Of a DNA stretch of 64,000 nt, positions 33,600-42,878 are shown in pieces. The DNA is from SZUA-547 sp963669315 (GTDB lineage Bacteria; Pseudomonadota; Alphaproteobacteria; Rhodobacterales; Rhodobacteraceae). The stretch is taken from contig OY770021.1 of assembly GCA_963669315.1 (NCBI GenBank), positions 1,860,001 through 1,924,000 of the forward strand, in the 5' to 3' direction. Both the position numbers and the translations under genes were made by a program. The notes beneath the pieces were generated by a model. It worked only from the letters and a program-made list of their open reading frames with translations. It was not told where the DNA came from and ran no database searches. Positions within the stretch are counted from its first letter, which is position 1; each line of letters opens with the position of its first letter.

Positions 33600-33872
33600 A
33601 TGACGAAACTTGTGACTCTTACAGCTGCTGCGGCGCTTTCTCTGGCGGCTTCAGCGGCGCTCGCCGACGGCCATCGCGGAAACAGCGATAACGCGCAGAC
33701 CATGGCTGATACGCTAAGCGGCTCGCCAGGTGTCGGAAGCGCCGCGGCGGGACTCAGCGGGAATCGGAACGACACCAAAGGCGACTCCGGTTGGGGTAAT
33801 ATCGGCAGCCGCGCCACCGGAGACCCCGACGAAGGCCAGGTCTCGAAAAACGGCAAGGGCAGAAACAAGTAA
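33600..33872 (+). CDS. Small secreted Gly/Asn-rich protein
   Basis: 90 residues with a perfect ribosome-binding site (GGGAGGA). The signal peptide MTKLVTLTAAAALSLAASAA ends near ALA-D. The mature about 67 residues are low-complexity, rich in Gly, Asn, Ser and Asp (GHRGNSDN, GVGSAAAGLSGNRND, SRATGDPDEGQ), with no Cys and probably disordered. No family recognised. Confidence 0.7.
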   Translation: MTKLVTLTAAAALSLAASAALADGHRGNSDNAQTMADTLSGSPGVGSAAAGLSGNRNDTKGDSGWGNIGSRATGDPDEGQVSKNGKGRNK

Positions 33873-34130
33873 ACCAACCGGTTTCTGCTTGGGCGTCCGC
33901 CGCCGCATTTCAGTTTGATCCGCCATCATGCGGCGGCGGAGCCATACGAATGTATCCGTGTCTCGCCAATCAATACATTTATGCGAGCGGCACTCTGCGC
34001 AAAAGCACGGAATGCACTGAGTGCATCTCCAATCGATACGGGCTTGAATTCGGCGATCGAGCTTACAATCTGATGCACGGCTCTGATCATGCCGATCGAG
34101 GCCCACAGACTGCATCGGAGTTTTCCAGCT

Positions 34131-34457
34131 GTGACTGAACTCGCCTCCAGCGCCATTCGTCGCCGCGCGCAGATCGTATGGGCGCTCTATCTCGGCTCTT
34201 TTCTGGCCGGCGTCACTCTGCTGATCGGCATTGTACTGGCGTATCTTTGGCGGGGCGATGCGGTGGGAACGCCCTATGAGAGCCATTTCCGGCGCCAGAT
34301 CACGCTGTTCTGGTGGAGCCTGATCCTGAGCGGGATCGGCGTTATACTGGCGCTGGTCGGTATTGGTTTTCTGATTCTTGTACCCCTGGCGATCTATTTC
34401 TTCGTCATCACCTGTCTCGGGCTGATGCGGGCGGTTGACGAAAAGCCCTACTCGTAA
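34131..34457 (+). CDS. DUF4870-like membrane protein
   Basis: 108 residues from the GTG at 34131 (CGGAG upstream); an ATG at 34089 would add 14 residues with no ribosome-binding site. Three hydrophobic segments follow a basic, cytoplasmic N-terminus. The pattern Y-L-G-S-F-L-A-G...I-V-L-A-Y-L and H-F-R-R-Q-I-T-L-F-W resembles DUF4870/Tic20-like small membrane proteins. 30 bases upstream of the FMN reductase gene, so possibly co-transcribed. Confidence 0.7.
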   Translation: MTELASSAIRRRAQIVWALYLGSFLAGVTLLIGIVLAYLWRGDAVGTPYESHFRRQITLFWWSLILSGIGVILALVGIGFLILVPLAIYFFVITCLGLMRAVDEKPYS

Positions 34458-34487
34458 TGCGACCCTATACAAAGGTGGAGTGAACGG

Positions 34488-35033
34488 ATGAAACCCTTGG
34501 CGATTTCTGGCGCGCTGCGCGCGGGCTCGACGAACACCAAGCTGTTGCGAGAGGCGATCCGACACGCCGGAGAGGGCTCGACAGCGGAGTTCGCCGATAT
34601 CCGTTTTCCGCTCTACGATGGGGATCTGGAAGAGGCGGAGGGCGATCCGCCAGGCGTCGTGCTGCTCGCCCAGCAAATCGCGGCGGCCGATGCGATCATT
34701 ATCTCGACGCCTGAATACAACGCCAACCTTCCCGGCGTTCTGAAGAATGCGCTGGACTGGCTCAGCCGTCGCAACCGGGGCGTGCTGACCGGCAAACCCG
34801 TGGCGATCATGTCGGCGGCGGCGGGCCGAGCGGGCGGCGCGCGCAGCCAGTTCTCGCTACGTCACTGCCTGACGCCGTTCCGGCCGGACATCATTCAGGG
34901 ACCAGAGGTAATGCTGCCGGGCTCCGGCTCCGCCTTTGACGAGGACGGGCGGCTGACCAACGAACTGGCCGAGAAAAACCTGATCGCGCTGATGGGAACC
35001 CTACGTGCGAAGGTCGCGGCGCAGTCCAGCTAA
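34488..35033 (+). CDS. NADPH-dependent FMN reductase family protein
   Basis: 181 residues of the flavodoxin-like NAD(P)H:FMN reductase family. It has an N-terminal phosphate-binding loop ISGALRAGSTNTKLL, TPEYNANLPGVLKNALDWLS for flavin contact, and KPVAIMSAAAGRAGG. It could reduce quinones, azo compounds or flavins; the substrate is unknown. Good ribosome-binding site (GGTGGAG). Its stop overlaps the end of the convergent SpoIIAA-like gene by 4 bases. Confidence 0.9.
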   Translation: MKPLAISGALRAGSTNTKLLREAIRHAGEGSTAEFADIRFPLYDGDLEEAEGDPPGVVLLAQQIAAADAIIISTPEYNANLPGVLKNALDWLSRRNRGVLTGKPVAIMSAAAGRAGGARSQFSLRHCLTPFRPDIIQGPEVMLPGSGSAFDEDGRLTNELAEKNLIALMGTLRAKVAAQSS

Positions 35034-35791
35034 CCGCCGGTCTCGTCCGGTTCCGCCAGCCAATCCCACGCCGCGTCTTTCTGGTCGGCCTTGAACACCT
35101 TGAACTCGTAGGGGATCAACGCCTCAGGGAAATTCTGCGCGAACCAGCGCATGAAGCCGGGCTGGGCGACCATCGCGACCCGGCGAAACCGGCGCCGCCA
35201 GGGCGAAAAGGCGAGCGCCAGATCCTCGAAAAACGCGCGGGGCGTCCAGCCGCGAAAACCGGGATCGACCTCGACCAGCATATCCAGTTTGCCGGAATCC
35301 GGCAGCGCCGCCTCCATCTCTTTCAGCAAGGCGTCATAGTCAGCCTCGCGCAGACGCCCGGTGATGCGGATGCCCATGCGCCCGCCGTCGCTTTCGGGCA
35401 AAATCTGCACCGTGGCGGGTTCCGGCGGCCGGTCCAGCAGCCAGGCTCTCGCATCGTCCGCCTGTTTCGACAGGAACACGCGGACAGGAGTGCCGAACGC
35501 CGGATCGACCACGGCCTCCGCCGCGTTCAGCCACCACTGGTCGCCGATCACCGCAATTCGGGCCACCTTATCGACGTGGTCCCGAACGAATCGCATATGG
35601 GCCAGAAGCGCCTTGGCGTCGTCCCAACCTTCAAAACCGCGGGCGTCGAGCAGCAGCCCCTCCAATCGCCCGTTGCGCTCGATCACCGGGTCGACGATCT
35701 CGGCCATCATGTCGAAATCGCTCCCGGACAGCTCATCATCGGGGCGCACGGACAACACCTCTTCGCTGCGCAGCCATTCTGGATGAAGCAT
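35030..35791 (-). CDS. Tandem SpoIIAA-like (STAS-fold) protein
   Basis: 253 residues from the ATG at 35791 (AGAGG upstream); the upstream ATG at 35866 has no ribosome-binding site. Two similar domains of about 110 residues are visible. The first covers PDDELSGSDFDMMAEIVDP through WWLNAAEAVVDPAFGTPVRVF, and the second GRLREADYDALLKEMEAALP through GFMRWFAQNFPEALIPYEFKVF. Each has the SpoIIAA-like pattern of a D/E-rich helix, an L-x-V/A-x-x-R/P-G-F-x-G-W turn, and a final F-K/S-x...A-x-x-W-L helix. The family is of uncertain function; membrane or lipid binding has been suggested for relatives. Confidence 0.78.
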   Translation of the reverse strand: MLHPEWLRSEEVLSVRPDDELSGSDFDMMAEIVDPVIERNGRLEGLLLDARGFEGWDDAKALLAHMRFVRDHVDKVARIAVIGDQWWLNAAEAVVDPAFGTPVRVFLSKQADDARAWLLDRPPEPATVQILPESDGGRMGIRITGRLREADYDALLKEMEAALPDSGKLDMLVEVDPGFRGWTPRAFFEDLALAFSPWRRRFRRVAMVAQPGFMRWFAQNFPEALIPYEFKVFKADQKDAAWDWLAEPDETGG

Positions 35792-35862
35792 CTGAACCTC
35801 TTCGCCTGAAATCGGGTGGAGCAGAGTATCGCAGAATCGCGGCTGTTGCGCGTTGAGGCGAA

Positions 35863-36810
35863 TCAATCGCGCCCGCTGCGGGGATGCGCCTTGTCGTAGA
35901 TCTCCATCAGACGGGTCTGATCGACGGCGGTGTAGACCTGCGTCGTCGAGAGAGAGGCGTGGCCCAATAGCTCCTGAATCGCGCGCAGATCACCGCCAGC
36001 CTCCAGAAGGTGGGTGGCGAAGGAGTGGCGCAACGCATGCGGGGTCGCGGTGGAGGGCAGTCCCAGCCGCATCCGCGCCCCGGCCATCGCTTTTTGCACC
36101 GCTCGCGCGCCGAGATCGCCGCCGCGGGCGCCCAGAAACAAGGCCCGTTCCGGTGGGCCGGGATGACCCAGAAGACGCAGATACTCGTCCACCGCCTCAC
36201 GCGTCGCAGGCAGGACCGGGGTGATCCGCTCCTTCCCGCCTTTGCCGACAATGCGCAGGGCATCTGGCAGGGGCGCATCCGAGAGCTTCAGCGACAAGGC
36301 CTCGGAAATGCGCAAACCGCAGCCCCAAAGGAGCGTCAGAACCGCGGCGTCTCGCGCGGCAATCCATGGCTCCAATTGGTCGGCGGCGGCGTCTTCGATC
36401 AGCGCCTCGGCGGCGTCCGGGTCGACCGGGCGGGGCAGGCGCGCCTTCACCTTCGGTCCGCGCGCTGCGGCGACGGCCGAGTTGGAGACGCCCTCGGCCG
36501 CATCCAGCCAGCGGTGAAAGCTTTTGACGGCGGAGAGGGCGCGGCCGGTGGAGCGGGCCGAGAGGCCCCGCGCACGCTCGGCCGCGACCCATGCGCGGAT
36601 GTCTGGCGCGCGCACATCCGAGAGACCCGCCTTGCCGATGGGGCCGCCCCAATGGGTGACCAGAAATCCCAAATAACCAGAGATATCTCGGCGATACGCG
36701 TCCACAGTCTTGGGGCTGGCGTTCTTCACAGCCGTCAGCTGCGCCAGAAACCGTTCCAACAGATCAAGCGCGCCGCCGGAAAGCTCAGGGTCGTCGGCGC
36801 GCTTTGCCAT
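35863..36810 (-). CDS. xerC: Tyrosine recombinase XerC
   Basis: 315 residues. It has an N-terminal SAM-like core-binding domain (KNASPKTVDAYRRDI) and a catalytic domain with the full set R167 (GCGLRISEAL), K193 (GKGGKER), H258 and R261 (PHALRHSF), H284 (LLGHASL) and Y293 (TQVYTAV). With XerD it resolves chromosome dimers at dif. It sits 4 bases after the DUF484 gene, its usual companion in alphaproteobacteria, so this is a housekeeping recombinase and not evidence of a mobile element. Confidence 0.93.
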   Translation of the reverse strand: MAKRADDPELSGGALDLLERFLAQLTAVKNASPKTVDAYRRDISGYLGFLVTHWGGPIGKAGLSDVRAPDIRAWVAAERARGLSARSTGRALSAVKSFHRWLDAAEGVSNSAVAAARGPKVKARLPRPVDPDAAEALIEDAAADQLEPWIAARDAAVLTLLWGCGLRISEALSLKLSDAPLPDALRIVGKGGKERITPVLPATREAVDEYLRLLGHPGPPERALFLGARGGDLGARAVQKAMAGARMRLGLPSTATPHALRHSFATHLLEAGGDLRAIQELLGHASLSTTQVYTAVDQTRLMEIYDKAHPRSGRD

Positions 36811-36814
36811 CGCG

Positions 36815-37543
36815 TCAGCCGACCGCTGCCTTCAGCCAGGGACGCGCGATGCGTTCGACCACCCGGCCTATGAAGGCGAGGTTATCCGCGCCGTGATCGG
36901 GCCGGAACGCGTCCGGATCGTCGGCGCCGAAGGCGAGCAGGCCGCGCGGCAGATCGGCGCCGAAATCCAGCGGAGCTAGCCCCTCGGATTCGACGATTCG
37001 GGCCGAATCGCCAAAGATCAGTTCTGCATCGGCCGAGACGCGGCGCATCACCGCGGCGTCGTCCAGTTCCGGCAGGCCGCCATCACCGCAATAGGCCTCC
37101 ACAACACCAGGGGCCAGCGGAATGACAGATCGGGGTAGAGAATCGGCCGGCCCCTCGATGCACAGTCGGGCGACATCGAGGTCCAGCATGGACGGGCTTT
37201 CTCGCGTCACGATCTGCGCCAGATCCTCCAGTGACAACGCCTCAAGGATGCGCAGCGCGGCATGGCGGGTCTGCGCCATCGACATCATGTTGGCGTAGGC
37301 CGCGTCGATCACCTGCTCATGCGCGCCGGTCAGATCCTCCAGCTGCGTTTCCAGCTGGGTCAGCAGCACGCCATAGAGATCGCGCACGTTGCGCCCCGTC
37401 GGGCGATGCTCCCGGATCACATCGCGCATCAGCTCCAGATCATTCAGCAGGACATTCGGCCGCGCGCGCAATGCTGCGCGCAGCTCGTCATCGGATATAT
37501 CCGGAACGGCGACTTCGGCGACGTCGGTCACGGTTTCGCTCAC
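36815..37543 (-). CDS. DUF484 family protein
   Basis: 242 residues with a GTG start that overlaps the preceding fsa stop (GTGA). The N-terminal region has the DUF484 pattern LRARPNVLLNDLELMRDVI, followed by a coiled coil and a GAF-like C-terminal half. Function is unknown. The DUF484-xerC pairing is widespread, hinting at a link with chromosome segregation or division. Confidence 0.87.
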   Translation of the reverse strand: MSETVTDVAEVAVPDISDDELRAALRARPNVLLNDLELMRDVIREHRPTGRNVRDLYGVLLTQLETQLEDLTGAHEQVIDAAYANMMSMAQTRHAALRILEALSLEDLAQIVTRESPSMLDLDVARLCIEGPADSLPRSVIPLAPGVVEAYCGDGGLPELDDAAVMRRVSADAELIFGDSARIVESEGLAPLDFGADLPRGLLAFGADDPDAFRPDHGADNLAFIGRVVERIARPWLKAAVG

Positions 37544-38196
37544 GGCAGAATCTTCTGGCCGGTCTTGGCCCAGTCCTTCAGGAACGCGTCGAGGCCCTTG
37601 TCGGTCAGCGGATGATCGGCCAGTTTCTTCAGCACGCCCGGCGGAACCGTGGCGACGTCGGCGCCGATTCTGGCGGCTTCGGAAACATGGTTCGCCGAGC
37701 GGATCGAGGCCGCGAGGATCTCGGTCTCGAAATTGTAATTGTCATAGATCTGGCGAATGTCCGCGATCAGCTCCATGCCATCCAGATTGATGTCGTCCAG
37801 CCGCCCGATGAAGGGCGAGATGAAGGTGGCGCCCGCCTTGGCGGCCAGCAGCGCCTGGTTGGCGCTGAAGCAGAGGGTGACATTGACCATGCGGCCTTCG
37901 TCGGTCAGCGTCTTGCAGGCCTTCAAACCATCCCAGGTCAGCGGAACCTTGATGGCGATATTCGGCGCGATCTCGGCCAGCTTGCGGCCCTCGGCGATCA
38001 TGCCCTCGGCGTCCAGCGCCACAGTTTCGGCGCTGACCGGCCCGTCGACGATGTCGCAGATCTCCTTGGTCACTTCGTTGATGTCGCGCCCGGATTTCAT
38101 GATCAGCGACGGGTTGGTGGTCACCCCGTCCAGAATACCGGTCGCGGCAAGGTCCTTGATTTCGTCGATCTCTGCCGTGTCTACAAAGAATTTCAT
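37540..38196 (-). CDS. fsa: Fructose-6-phosphate aldolase / transaldolase family protein
   Basis: 218 residues from MKFFVDTAEIDEI, the characteristic start of the small (FSA/TalC) transaldolase subfamily. A longer upstream frame would run into the divergent priA gene and was rejected. The Schiff-base lysine is in NIAIKVPLTWDG (K83). TTNPSLIMKSG and TLCFSANQALLA are also typical. It may act as a true transaldolase in the pentose phosphate pathway or as an F6P aldolase; sequence alone does not decide. Overlaps DUF484 by 4 bases. Confidence 0.88.
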   Translation of the reverse strand: MKFFVDTAEIDEIKDLAATGILDGVTTNPSLIMKSGRDINEVTKEICDIVDGPVSAETVALDAEGMIAEGRKLAEIAPNIAIKVPLTWDGLKACKTLTDEGRMVNVTLCFSANQALLAAKAGATFISPFIGRLDDINLDGMELIADIRQIYDNYNFETEILAASIRSANHVSEAARIGADVATVPPGVLKKLADHPLTDKGLDAFLKDWAKTGQKILP

Positions 38197-38310
38197 GATT
38201 GCCGTCTCGCCTGTTCCAAATGCGGGACCACCCTCTCTGGGGCGGCTTTCGGGCGGTTTTAACCCGACAATGGCGTCGGAACCAGCGGTGAATACGGCGG
38301 GAGCGCGGGA

Positions 38311-40509
38311 TTGAGCGATCTGTTCGAACATGCGGCGGCGGTGGAGGCGGTGTTCTCAGTTCTCACCCCCGCGCCGATCGAACGCGCGCTGGACTATCTG
38401 GCGCCGGCCGAGACGCCCATCGGCGCGTTTGTCGAGGTTCCACTGGGCGGGCGCTCGATCTCTGGCGTCGTATGGGGCCCGGGGTCGGGAGATTTCGCGC
38501 GGGACAAGCTGAAACGGATCGAGCGGGTGCTTGACCTGCCGCCGATGCGGTCGGAAATGCGCGAATTCCTGAGCCGCGCGGCCGAATACACCATCACCGA
38601 TCCCGGTATGATGACGCGGCTGGCCACGCGGGCGCCGGGGCTGGCGGATCCGCCCGGCGCGCGAAAGATTTGGCGGCTGGGCGAGGGCCGGCCAGACCGG
38701 ATGACTGATGCGCGGCGCCGAGTTCTTGCGGTGATGGAGGAGTATCCGGGCCTCGGATTCGCGCCCTCCGATCTTTGCACGCTGGCCGGCGTCAGCGCAG
38801 GGGTCTTGAATGGCCTGGCCGAGGCGGGCGCGCTGATCGCGGCCGAGGCGCCGCGGGACGCGCCCTATGCTCCGCTCGATCCGGACGCTAATCCGGTGAC
38901 GTTGACAGATGCGCAAGCGGCGGCGGCGGAGGAGCTGTGTAGGTCTGTCGCCGGGCGCGCCTATTCGGCGATTCTGCTGAAGGGCGTCACCGGCTCCGGC
39001 AAGACGGAGGTTTATCTGGAGGCGGTGGCCGAATGCCTGCGACAGGGCCGGCAGGCGCTGATCCTGCTGCCCGAGATCGCCCTGACGGCCACATTCCTGA
39101 AGCGGGTGGAGCAACGTTTCGGCGCCCGGCCCGCCGAATGGCACTCCGCGATCACCGGGGCGGAGCGCCGCCGCGCCTGGCGGGCGGTCTCGGCGGGGAA
39201 TGCGCAGGTCGTCGTCGGCGCGCGTTCGGCCCTGTTCCTGCCCTTCACCGATCTGGGCCTGATCGTCGTCGATGAGGAGCATGACACATCTTACAAGCAA
39301 GAGGACGGCGTTCGCTATCACGCGCGGGACATGGCCGTGCTGCGCGCCTCGATCGAAGGGGGAGTCGCGATGCTGGCCTCGGCGACCCCTTCGCTGGAAA
39401 GCTGGGCGAATGTCGATGCGGGCAAATATGCGCGGCTCGACCTGCCGGAACGGTTCGGCGGCGCCGTCCTGCCGACGATCTCCGCCATCGATTTACGGGT
39501 CGCGCCGCCTGAGCCCGGCCAGTGGCTCTCGCGCCCCGTGGTCGACGCGGTGGCTGAGCGCGTGGCGCGCGGCGAGCAGGCGATGCTGTTTCTCAATCGG
39601 CGCGGCTATGCGCCGCTGACTCTCTGCCGGGGCTGCGGGCACCGCTTCGGATGTCCCGATTGCGACGCCTGGCTGGTGGAGCACCGGTTTCGCCGACAGA
39701 TGCTGTGCCATCAATGCGGGCATTCGGAGGCCGCGCCGTCGAAATGCCCGTCCTGTGGGGCGGAGGACAGGCTGGCCGCCTGCGGGCCGGGGGTGGAGCG
39801 GCTTGCGGAGGAGGCCGCGGCGCGCTTTCCGGATGCGCGGCTGGCGATTCTCTCCAGCGATCTCGCGGCGAGCGCCGCCGAGCAAAAGGCGCGAATCGAC
39901 GCCATCGCGGCGGGCGAGGCGGATATCGTTGTCGGCACCCAGATCGTCGCCAAGGGGCACAATTTCCCGCTTTTGACCTTCGTCGGCGTGGTGGATGCGG
40001 ATTTGGGCCTGCAGGGCGGCGATATGCGCGCGGCGGAGCGCACCTTTCAACTGATGCGGCAGGTGGCGGGTCGCGCCGGACGGGCGGACAAACCGGGCTC
40101 TGCGATGCTTCAGACGGCTGCGCCGGACCATCCGGTGATGCGGGCCATCGTTTCAGGCGATGAAGAGGCGTTTTTCCTGAGAGAGGCGGAAGCGCGGCGT
40201 GCGGCCGGGGCGCCGCCCTATGGGCGCATGATCGGAGTCGTCGTTTCAGGCCGCGACGAGACGCGTGTTTGGGCGACGGCGGTGGAGCTTGGCCGCGCCG
40301 GTGACAGGTTGCGCGCGGCGGGGTGCCAGTTGCTGGGCCCGGCGCCAGCGCCGATCGCCCGCGTGCGGGGCCTCAGCCGCGCGCGGCTCCTGATCAAGGC
40401 GCCCAAGGGCGCGCCCGTGCAAAGCGCCGCCCGAAGCTGGCGTGAAGCTGTCAAAATCCCCTCTGGAATACGGGTGATCTTGGACGTAGACCCGCAAAGC
40501 TTCCTATAG
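38311..40509 (+). CDS. priA: Primosomal protein N' (PriA helicase)
   Basis: 732 residues with a TTG start (GGGAG upstream). It has an N-terminal DNA-binding domain, then a DEAD-type helicase with Walker A GVTGSGKTEVYLE and Walker B VVDEEHDTSYKQE. The zinc domain has CxxC pairs (CRGCGHRFGCPDC, CHQCG, CPSCG). The C-terminal helicase motif is QLMRQVAGRAGRADKPG. It restarts collapsed replication forks. Divergent from fsa, sharing a 114-base promoter region, and immediately upstream of the atp operon as in other Rhodobacterales. Confidence 0.96.
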   Translation: MSDLFEHAAAVEAVFSVLTPAPIERALDYLAPAETPIGAFVEVPLGGRSISGVVWGPGSGDFARDKLKRIERVLDLPPMRSEMREFLSRAAEYTITDPGMMTRLATRAPGLADPPGARKIWRLGEGRPDRMTDARRRVLAVMEEYPGLGFAPSDLCTLAGVSAGVLNGLAEAGALIAAEAPRDAPYAPLDPDANPVTLTDAQAAAAEELCRSVAGRAYSAILLKGVTGSGKTEVYLEAVAECLRQGRQALILLPEIALTATFLKRVEQRFGARPAEWHSAITGAERRRAWRAVSAGNAQVVVGARSALFLPFTDLGLIVVDEEHDTSYKQEDGVRYHARDMAVLRASIEGGVAMLASATPSLESWANVDAGKYARLDLPERFGGAVLPTISAIDLRVAPPEPGQWLSRPVVDAVAERVARGEQAMLFLNRRGYAPLTLCRGCGHRFGCPDCDAWLVEHRFRRQMLCHQCGHSEAAPSKCPSCGAEDRLAACGPGVERLAEEAAARFPDARLAILSSDLAASAAEQKARIDAIAAGEADIVVGTQIVAKGHNFPLLTFVGVVDADLGLQGGDMRAAERTFQLMRQVAGRAGRADKPGSAMLQTAAPDHPVMRAIVSGDEEAFFLREAEARRAAGAPPYGRMIGVVVSGRDETRVWATAVELGRAGDRLRAAGCQLLGPAPAPIARVRGLSRARLLIKAPKGAPVQSAARSWREAVKIPSGIRVILDVDPQSFL

Positions 40510-40546
40510 TTGGCGGAAAAAAACTGCGCAGAATACATGCGACGTT

Positions 40547-40562
40547 CCGCCCATTCGGGCGG
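40547..40562 (+). terminator. Weak hairpin after priA
   Basis: 6-bp stem CCGCCC / GGGCGG with a 4-base loop, 38 bases after the priA stop, without a T-run. It may separate priA transcription from the atp operon; weak evidence. Confidence 0.25.
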
Positions 40563-40765
40563 CTTACACCAATTCGCGATTGTCTATAGTGCGATCTGTG
40601 AATCTACGACGGCTCGTCGGCGTCGGTCGGTCATGTTGCAAGGCAATACCGGCTGTGCTAGCAAACCGGCGAATTCTGGGCGAGGCCGACGAAAAAGAGC
40701 CAATCGCCTCAAGCCAAGCCGGGCGCATGCCCGGCGCGATCGGGGACCCGGACAGGGAGAGCACT

Positions 40766-41323
40766 TTGACCGACGTCGCTATCGCCTCGGGCGTATCCGG
40801 ACGCTACGCCACGGCGCTTTTCGAACTGGCGAAAGAGCAGAACGCGCTCGATGCGGTCGAGGGCGATCTCTCCAGCCTTTCGGATGCGTTCGACGTTAGC
40901 GAAGAGCTTCGCGCGTTGGCCGCCAGCCCCGTCTACAGCCGGGAACAGCAAGGACGCGCGATCGCCGCCATCGCCGAAAAGATGGGCCTTGGCCGGCTGG
41001 TCGGAAACGTTCTGCGCCTGATGGCCGCCAAGGGCCGGCTGTTCGCCGCGCCGGACGCCATCCGGGATTTCAACGCCCTGCTCGCCGCCGAGCGTGGTGA
41101 AGTCACCGCCGAGGTCGCCTCGGCCGTCGCACTGTCGGACGCACAGACCGAAGCGCTGAAAGAGAAGATTCGCGCCGCCGTCGGCAAGGATGTTTCTCTC
41201 ACCGTCAACGTGGACGAGAGCCTTCTGGGCGGTCTCGTCGTTAAAGTGGGCTCCCGGATGATCGACACGTCGATCCGCTCCAAGCTCGCCAGCTTGCAAA
41301 CCGTTATGAAAGAGGTCGGATGA
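40766..41323 (+). CDS. atpH: ATP synthase F1 delta subunit
   Basis: 185 residues from a TTG start (LTDVAIASGVSGRYATALFE) with GGGAGAG 5 bases upstream. An ATG-started frame 62 codons longer has no homology upstream, so TTG is preferred. The OSCP/delta features are SGRYATALFELA, RGEVTAEVASA, and the C-terminal LLGGLVVKVGSRMIDTS. The delta subunit forms the peripheral stalk link between F1 and Fo. First of atpHAGDC; the ATG of atpA overlaps its stop. Confidence 0.95.
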   Translation: MTDVAIASGVSGRYATALFELAKEQNALDAVEGDLSSLSDAFDVSEELRALAASPVYSREQQGRAIAAIAEKMGLGRLVGNVLRLMAAKGRLFAAPDAIRDFNALLAAERGEVTAEVASAVALSDAQTEALKEKIRAAVGKDVSLTVNVDESLLGGLVVKVGSRMIDTSIRSKLASLQTVMKEVG

Positions 41324-42852
41324 TGAGCATCCAGGCTGCGGAAATCTCCGCGATCCTCAAGGATCAGATCGAGAACTTCGGTCAGGAGGCGCAGGTCGCC
41401 GAAATCGGCCATGTGCTGTCCGTGGGCGACGGCATCGCCCGCGTCTATGGTCTCGACAACGTCCAGGCGGGCGAGATGGTCGAGTTCCCGGGCGGCGTGC
41501 GCGGAATGGCGCTGAACCTTGAGGCCGACAATGTCGGCATCGTGATCTTCGGCGACGACCGGGGCATCAAGGAAGGCGACACCGTCAAGCGCACCAACTC
41601 CATCGTGGACGTGCCGGTGGGCCGCGCCCTGCTGGGCCGCGTCGTCGACGCGCTGGGCAACCCGATCGATGGCAAAGGCCCGATCGAGACGGACACCCGC
41701 TCCCGCGCGGACGTCAAGGCGCCCGGCATCATCCCGCGCAAATCGGTGCATGAGCCGATGTCGACCGGCCTGAAGGCCATCGATTCGCTGGTGCCGATTG
41801 GCCGCGGCCAGCGTGAGCTGATCATCGGCGACCGCCAGACCGGCAAGACCGCCGTGGCGCTCGACACGATGCTGAACCAGAAATCGGTGAACGACACCGA
41901 CGACGAGTCGAAGAAGCTCTACTGCGTCTATGTTGCGGTCGGGCAGAAGCGCTCCACCGTGGCCCAGCTGGTGAAGAAGCTGGAAGAGTCCGGCGCGATG
42001 GAATACTCGATCGTCGTCGCCGCCACCGCCTCCGATCCCGCTCCGCTGCAGTTCCTTGCGCCTTATTCGGCCTGCGCCATGGCCGAGTTTTTCCGCGACA
42101 ATGGCATGCACGCGCTGATCACCTATGACGATCTTTCGAAGCAGGCCGTCGCCTATCGCCAGATGTCGCTGCTTCTGCGCCGTCCGCCGGGCCGCGAAGC
42201 CTATCCGGGCGACGTCTTCTATCTCCACTCGCGCCTGTTGGAGCGTTCGGCGAAGCTGAACGAGGACGAAGGCGCTGGGTCGCTGACCGCGCTGCCGATC
42301 ATCGAGACCCAGGCGGGCGACGTGTCGGCCTATATCCCGACCAACGTGATCTCGATCACCGATGGTCAGATCTTCCTCGAGACGGAGCTCTTTTATCAGG
42401 GCGTCCGCCCGGCGGTTAACGTCGGCCTGTCGGTGTCTCGCGTCGGTTCGTCGGCGCAGACCAAGGCGATGAAGAAGGTCGCGGGCAGCATCAAGCTGGA
42501 GCTGGCGCAGTATCGTGAGATGGCCGCCTTCGCCCAGTTCGGCTCGGACCTCGACGCGGCCACCCAGCAGCTGCTGAACCGCGGCGCGCGTCTGGTCGAG
42601 CTGTTGAAGCAGCCGCAGTACTCGCCGCTGACCACCGCGGAGCAGGTGGGCGTCATCTACGCGGGCGTGAAGGGCTATCTGGACAAAGTTCCAGTCAAGG
42701 ACGTGCAGCGTTTCGAAGCCACATGGCTGGCCGAATTGCGCGGCAAGCACGCCGACCTACTCGCTTCGATCACCGCCAGCGGCGCGCTGAACGACGAGGA
42801 CGAATCCAAGCTTAGCTCGGCGCTCGACGCGTTCGCCGGTGCTTTCGCCTGA
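41320..42852 (+). CDS. atpA: ATP synthase F1 alpha subunit
   Basis: 510 residues. Walker A is GDRQTGKT (170-177). DDLSKQAVAYRQMSLLLRRPPGRE and VGLSVSRVGSSAQ (with the catalytic-site Arg) are also present. This is the regulatory nucleotide-binding subunit alternating with beta. Its start overlaps the atpH stop (ATGATG), implying translational coupling; a second ATG 3 bases later is equally possible. The 605-codon open frame on the opposite strand is a codon-bias shadow. Confidence 0.98.
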   Translation: MMSIQAAEISAILKDQIENFGQEAQVAEIGHVLSVGDGIARVYGLDNVQAGEMVEFPGGVRGMALNLEADNVGIVIFGDDRGIKEGDTVKRTNSIVDVPVGRALLGRVVDALGNPIDGKGPIETDTRSRADVKAPGIIPRKSVHEPMSTGLKAIDSLVPIGRGQRELIIGDRQTGKTAVALDTMLNQKSVNDTDDESKKLYCVYVAVGQKRSTVAQLVKKLEESGAMEYSIVVAATASDPAPLQFLAPYSACAMAEFFRDNGMHALITYDDLSKQAVAYRQMSLLLRRPPGREAYPGDVFYLHSRLLERSAKLNEDEGAGSLTALPIIETQAGDVSAYIPTNVISITDGQIFLETELFYQGVRPAVNVGLSVSRVGSSAQTKAMKKVAGSIKLELAQYREMAAFAQFGSDLDAATQQLLNRGARLVELLKQPQYSPLTTAEQVGVIYAGVKGYLDKVPVKDVQRFEATWLAELRGKHADLLASITASGALNDEDESKLSSALDAFAGAFA

Positions 42853-42878
42853 TCCTGGACTGAGGGAGCGCTGGCCTC

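Noticed and set aside
35863..36810. Tyrosine recombinase as a sign of an integrated element
   Set aside because: The protein is XerC beside DUF484, a conserved housekeeping pair, with no attachment-site repeats nearby.
40933..42750. 605-codon open frame opposite atpH-atpA
   Set aside because: Shadow of highly biased atpA codons; no domain recognisable.
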